A stretch of DNA of 64,000 nucleotides from Phallusia mammillata (lineage: Eukaryota > Chordata > Ascidiacea > Phlebobranchia > Ascidiidae). Both the position numbers and the translations under genes were made by a program. The stretch is from NCBI GenBank assembly GCA_003260075.1, contig QLIY01000753.1:1-64000 (forward strand), read 5' to 3'. The first letter of the stretch is position 1. Each line of letters opens with the position of its first letter. The notes below the pieces were generated by a model. That model did not search any database and was not told the DNA's origin. It was given only the letters and a program-made list of their open reading frames with translations. Positions 60,154-64,000 of this stretch are shown here, piece after piece.

Positions 60154-63020
60154 GTTTAGAACATTGCGTTTATTTGATAAAAGTTTCATGAAATGTCGTA
60201 TCAGTATAACTGTAAAAAGCCGATTTTTCTTTAAATTAATAGGTTTCCGTTGTATAACGTTTCATTGAACTATAAGAAACGCCTTTTTAAAGTACAGGAT
60301 CCCAGTATGTAAGGAATAATGCCACAAATCCGTGATAATAATTGCCTATACTACCATACGGGTAAAATGAGTAACATTATTTCGCACGAATAAGCAAACT
60401 TGAATATCCGGAAGTGGAAATTAACTCGGAAACAATCGCCTTGAATTTACCGCACTGCGCAAAACTCCAATCTCTTATAAAACACCAAGCGTTCCTTGTT
60501 GACAACACAAGGGTTTGTAAATTGATCCCAATTCCTTATTTGGTACAAAGCGGTATAATGTGGCATATAGTTTGCCATGTGACTGTAACACAATACACAT
60601 TACGCCTCTGTTTTAACCTAAATAAGAAACATTTTTGGAAAGATTTGACTAGTTGTGGATACGTGGTGACAATTTTTTTACAAATTTTGACAGTTTTGTC
60701 CCAAAAATTTCTGTTAAATCTGAACCTGTGCTCTTTAATGTTGTTTCCTATTCTAAACCTTTGCTGAATTAAGGGGCTTTTTGGCCGGTTTGCAGTCATT
60801 TAATTAAACGGTTAAATTGTTGGGTGTGTTTCGTATATGTGTTACTTGCATTATATACAACTTTCTTTAGTGAACCCCCAAACACCCCCTGGTACCCACG
60901 TGAGTGTTATGTAGTACCCTGAGGTTTAACTACTCCCAGTGAAAAAAACGCTCATCAAAAAAAATTATTATCGCAGATCAAATAAACACTCACTATTTCA
61001 GATTTGGACCACATCCAAATTTACGTCAGGTGTAATAACATCGCATAAAATCTTTGACGGTTATCTATTCATCCGTGACGTACTTAACACTTCGTCATTT
61101 CTCATTGTGACGTAGGACCACGAGCCAGCGCGTCTCGAGCCCGATGTTTTCGTGACCACTACCACAAACACGCTGTTGCAGAGCGTTTCTCCTTAGCGCG
61201 TCGCGAGTGACTCACGTGATTAGCTCGGGATTATTCCTTGTTACCTCACAAAGAGGGCAAGTCGAAACCGCGAAGGTTACCCACGAAAAAGCCAAATCAC
61301 GAAATAACGTTGCTCCAAAACTAATGCAGTTTGCAATTTTAGCCAAAACATACGCTTCTTGATTTTGAACACAATTTGTTTTGCTAAAAATTGTTTCTAA
61401 ATGATTCAGTGACATTTGCAAAGTAACTACAAGTAATGCTGTTTGAAACTTGCAAGGTTTTTCATGTTCAACTACATTACAGTTAAAGTTACACTCATTA
61501 AAGTCTTGTTGCGGAAACAAACGTCCAAATAATTATTTATCACCGTTTAGTTTTGGACCTTTTTCGAAAAAGGACCCATAAACATTTGAATGCGCATGAA
61601 TAGCTTGTAAACCTGCCTTGAGCACCCAAGTGAACGAGTTAGGATCAGATTGAGATAAAATTAAGTGCGAGAGGCCCATGTGTGTGGTTTGGTGTTCCAC
61701 CAGTCATAGCAGTAAAAAATTTTACGGTTTTGGGAGAAGTTTTTAAACTTATCTTTTATGGTTTTTATTCTTACTTTTAAAGTCCACCACGTCATGTAAG
61801 GCGAAACGCATTTTCCTAAAACCTAATTTACAAAACTGCCTAAAACCGCCTACAAGGTAATGAGAAAGGCTCTTTCAGCTTGCTGGTGCAATACTGCTGC
61901 TTGTTTCTTACGCTTAATCGTCCACTTTCTCTGAATCACAAGTTTCGTGTCTTATTCAACGCTTTTCATTTCGCGGTCATCGGAAACTTGTTTGAAATAC
62001 AAATAAGATTACATGATTCACAACCACAATGCAATTCGTGATATTATAGTTAGTCAGCCACATAATTTAAATTGAGTTTGCACCTGTCACCTTATGGCCG
62101 CTTCAGAAAATGAGCACCGAATTCGCCCAAAATGTATCCCTCTTTGGGGGTGCCACTGGATTGGAATTTATTTAAGATAAACGCATTACCCACAATTGCG
62201 CAACATGTGTTGACATTTTTATTTCTGAACCTTTTCAATTGGCATATAAACGCCCAGTGGCTACCGACTTGTTTTAAGTAGCGTTTTTTGTTTGTATTGA
62301 ACTACTTTTTTCGACGTATTTTCAACTTGGCACTAGCACAACGGCTTGGTATAAGTGTAAGTAACTGCCTTCTACCTAACCTTCAACGGAACGAGATATA
62401 AGTAGTCAAAAAAATGCGTGTATTGCTTCAACAAATCCCTCGGTGCAACATCAATAGGTAACAAAAATAACAACAAACAAACAGAAGTTTATACTCCGAC
62501 AAAATATAAGAGTCTCTCATTCTTTAAGCCTGTAACACAAACTACTGTCCAAAATGGCACAAAAAAAGGTTCACAAAAAGACAGCGGCTTTAAAGCGTTC
62601 AAAAGCACAGACTGGTTAATGTATGGGCACAAAAGCGGTTTTGCGTTTTAAGTTATCATTCTGCCAGCAGGACAAAAACTCAAAGACGCAAAGGGCAAGG
62701 TTAGTGATGTGTACAGGCTTTATGAGGTTCAAGCGCGCTAGGAACAGTATAAAAACACAGGATTGCACAAAGATTCGAAATCGGATTGTGGTATTCGGCT
62801 GGAGATGCACATTATAGAATAGTGAACTGCTCCGAAATAAAACTTTAAAAATGAAATAGGATCCGTCAAGAAAATACGTTTGAATCGGAATAGCGCTGGA
62901 TTCGGATGAATAAGATTCGAAATTCTATATTGTGCATTTCCAAGCGTCGAACATTTTTTCACAGTTGCACAAAAAGGTAAAACCGTCGTTTTTAGGGCGT
63001 AGTTTTAATACATCAACGCT

Positions 63021-63604
63021 TTAACTTGAAAGTGTAAGCGTACGTGGGTGGCGACAGAGATTCATTGGGAATCCAATCTCCTGATTACAACTTCGTTTCG
63101 ATTCTCCAAATACGAATCCTTTTTCGCCTGTGAACGCTGGAGCAGTCTGACAACGCTTTTCACACAACAAACGCCCTTTGTCAGGAATATTCAAAGGCAT
63201 GACTGTGATTGCTCGGCGCTTGTAAAGTTTTGAAGCTGATACCGAAGACAGAGGTTTCACTTCAGTTTCTGAGTCCGAAGACTCTGTTGGAATATTTTCT
63301 TTTGCGTTGTCAAGCTCGCTGATGGCTTCCATGCGGGCTACAGCGCATCTGTCGAAGAGACTTGGCCCTGAAGCATTCAAGGAGGCTCCTGTGTTGTTAT
63401 TCACGGCTGATTCAAGCTTTAAAAGTTGCCCCATAAAGTTGAAGTTTGGTGAGATGACACTTCGGCGATTTTTCACGTAGCGGAAGGCGTCGTTGAGTGA
63501 CACACGGTATCTGGTCATCAGATAAGCGAGGCAGATGGTTGCTGACCGACTGACCCCAGCATGGCAGTGGACAAAGGTTTTGCCGCCGTTATCTTTTTCA
63601 CTAT
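63021..63604 (-). CDS. MAP-kinase-phosphatase-like dual-specificity phosphatase, last coding exon
   Basis: Read on the minus strand, an acceptor (TTTACTTTACAG) opens an exon of about 194 codons. SEKDNGGKTFVHCHAGVSRS-ATICLAYLM contains the HCxxxxxR catalytic loop; the Cys codon is complementary to 63564-63566. YRVSLNDAFRYVKNRRSVIS then PNFNFMGQLLKLES is the conserved end of the catalytic domain of MKP-type DUSPs such as DUSP1 and DUSP4. These enzymes remove phosphate from Thr and Tyr of MAP kinases. A 130-residue tail (CAVARMEAISELDNAKENIP, SASKLYKRRAITVMPLN) is not recognised. Earlier exons, including any rhodanese-like domain, are outside the window. Confidence 0.9.
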
Positions 63605-64000
63605 CTGTAAAGTAAACAGAAAGGAATTAATACAATGAATCATACGCACAAAACCACCAGTAGTTCTATTTTATATTTGTAATAATGCAATGGGTTGTAA
63701 CATAAATGATTCTATTGGCACCGTTCCCAGCGGGACAACAATCTTTAAACTCTTTACAAAACAAGTTACAATCGATCTATTCCCGTAAGCCAGCTGTTGT
63801 TTTGAGTAATCTGAGTTCGCGCGTACAACAAACGTTCCAATTACGTCGCTTCGCCATTCTCCAGTTTCAAAACAATTCTACATTCGCGTGGTCGCCACCA
63901 ACGCTTGTTTTTCTTCGCCCCAGCGTTGCTGTACGTCAGACTATTCAATAGCACCGCGCATCATTAAATAAGAGATCGCCCACCAGACCCGCGTTGACGC

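Larger units (their letters stand above)
51689..63020. other. 11 kb spacer between EZH and the phosphatase gene
   Basis: No exon series, domain or RNA gene that I can support. It contains repeats listed separately (56782-56985, 57030-57237, 59351-59551, 59627-60153) and otherwise AT-rich unique DNA. Several GTGACGTCA/TGACGTAA words occur (for example about 56165 and 58605) but are common in the whole window. Confidence 0.6.

Noticed and set aside
62418..62817. Small plus-strand frames upstream of the phosphatase exon
   Set aside because: They lie in the 3' flank of the minus-strand gene, resemble no protein, and lack convincing splice sites.

Overview
The window is animal nuclear DNA: AT-rich, intron-dense, and full of short transposon relics. 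Nearly all introns are GT-AG and often only 60-600 bases long. Gene content, intron density and a composite tRNA-derived SINE suggest a tunicate, most likely a Ciona-type sea squirt; this is inference, not something the sequence proves.

Three genes are recognised. (1) Positions 306-30268, plus strand: a TRIP12-type HECT E3 ubiquitin ligase in about 40 exons. It runs from a disordered basic N-terminus through ARM-like helices, a WWE domain, a disordered middle and a helical/ubiquitin-like region to a complete HECT domain with its catalytic cysteine. (2) Positions 32966-51688, plus strand: an Enhancer-of-zeste (EZH) histone H3 lysine-27 methyltransferase in 15 exons, with SANT-like, CXC and SET regions. 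(3) Positions 63021-63604, minus strand: the last coding exon of a MAP-kinase-phosphatase-like dual-specificity phosphatase, whose upstream exons lie beyond the window. A short minus-strand open exon at 30905-31135, with a poly(A) signal right behind its stop, may be a fourth small gene. The 11 kb between EZH and the phosphatase shows no convincing gene.

Introns and spacers carry several repeat families. There are many hAT-type non-autonomous elements (CAGTGGTTC ends, several with exact 8-base target duplications), pogo/Tigger-like MITEs, composite SINEs, and a Penelope/retrozyme-like repeat with a hammerhead-like core. There are also two large perfect hairpins and a 20-base minisatellite made of copies of a TRIP12 exon/intron boundary.

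The most striking pattern is about 30 runs of 10-11 C (once G10). Most separate two near-identical copies of 50-450 bases, and in two places they break into coding exons. Single N characters sit at similar small duplications. The simplest reading is unmerged, probably allelic, contig ends joined through C10; exon duplications at these joins should not be taken as biology without long reads. Five longer C tracts (37-89 bases) also occur.
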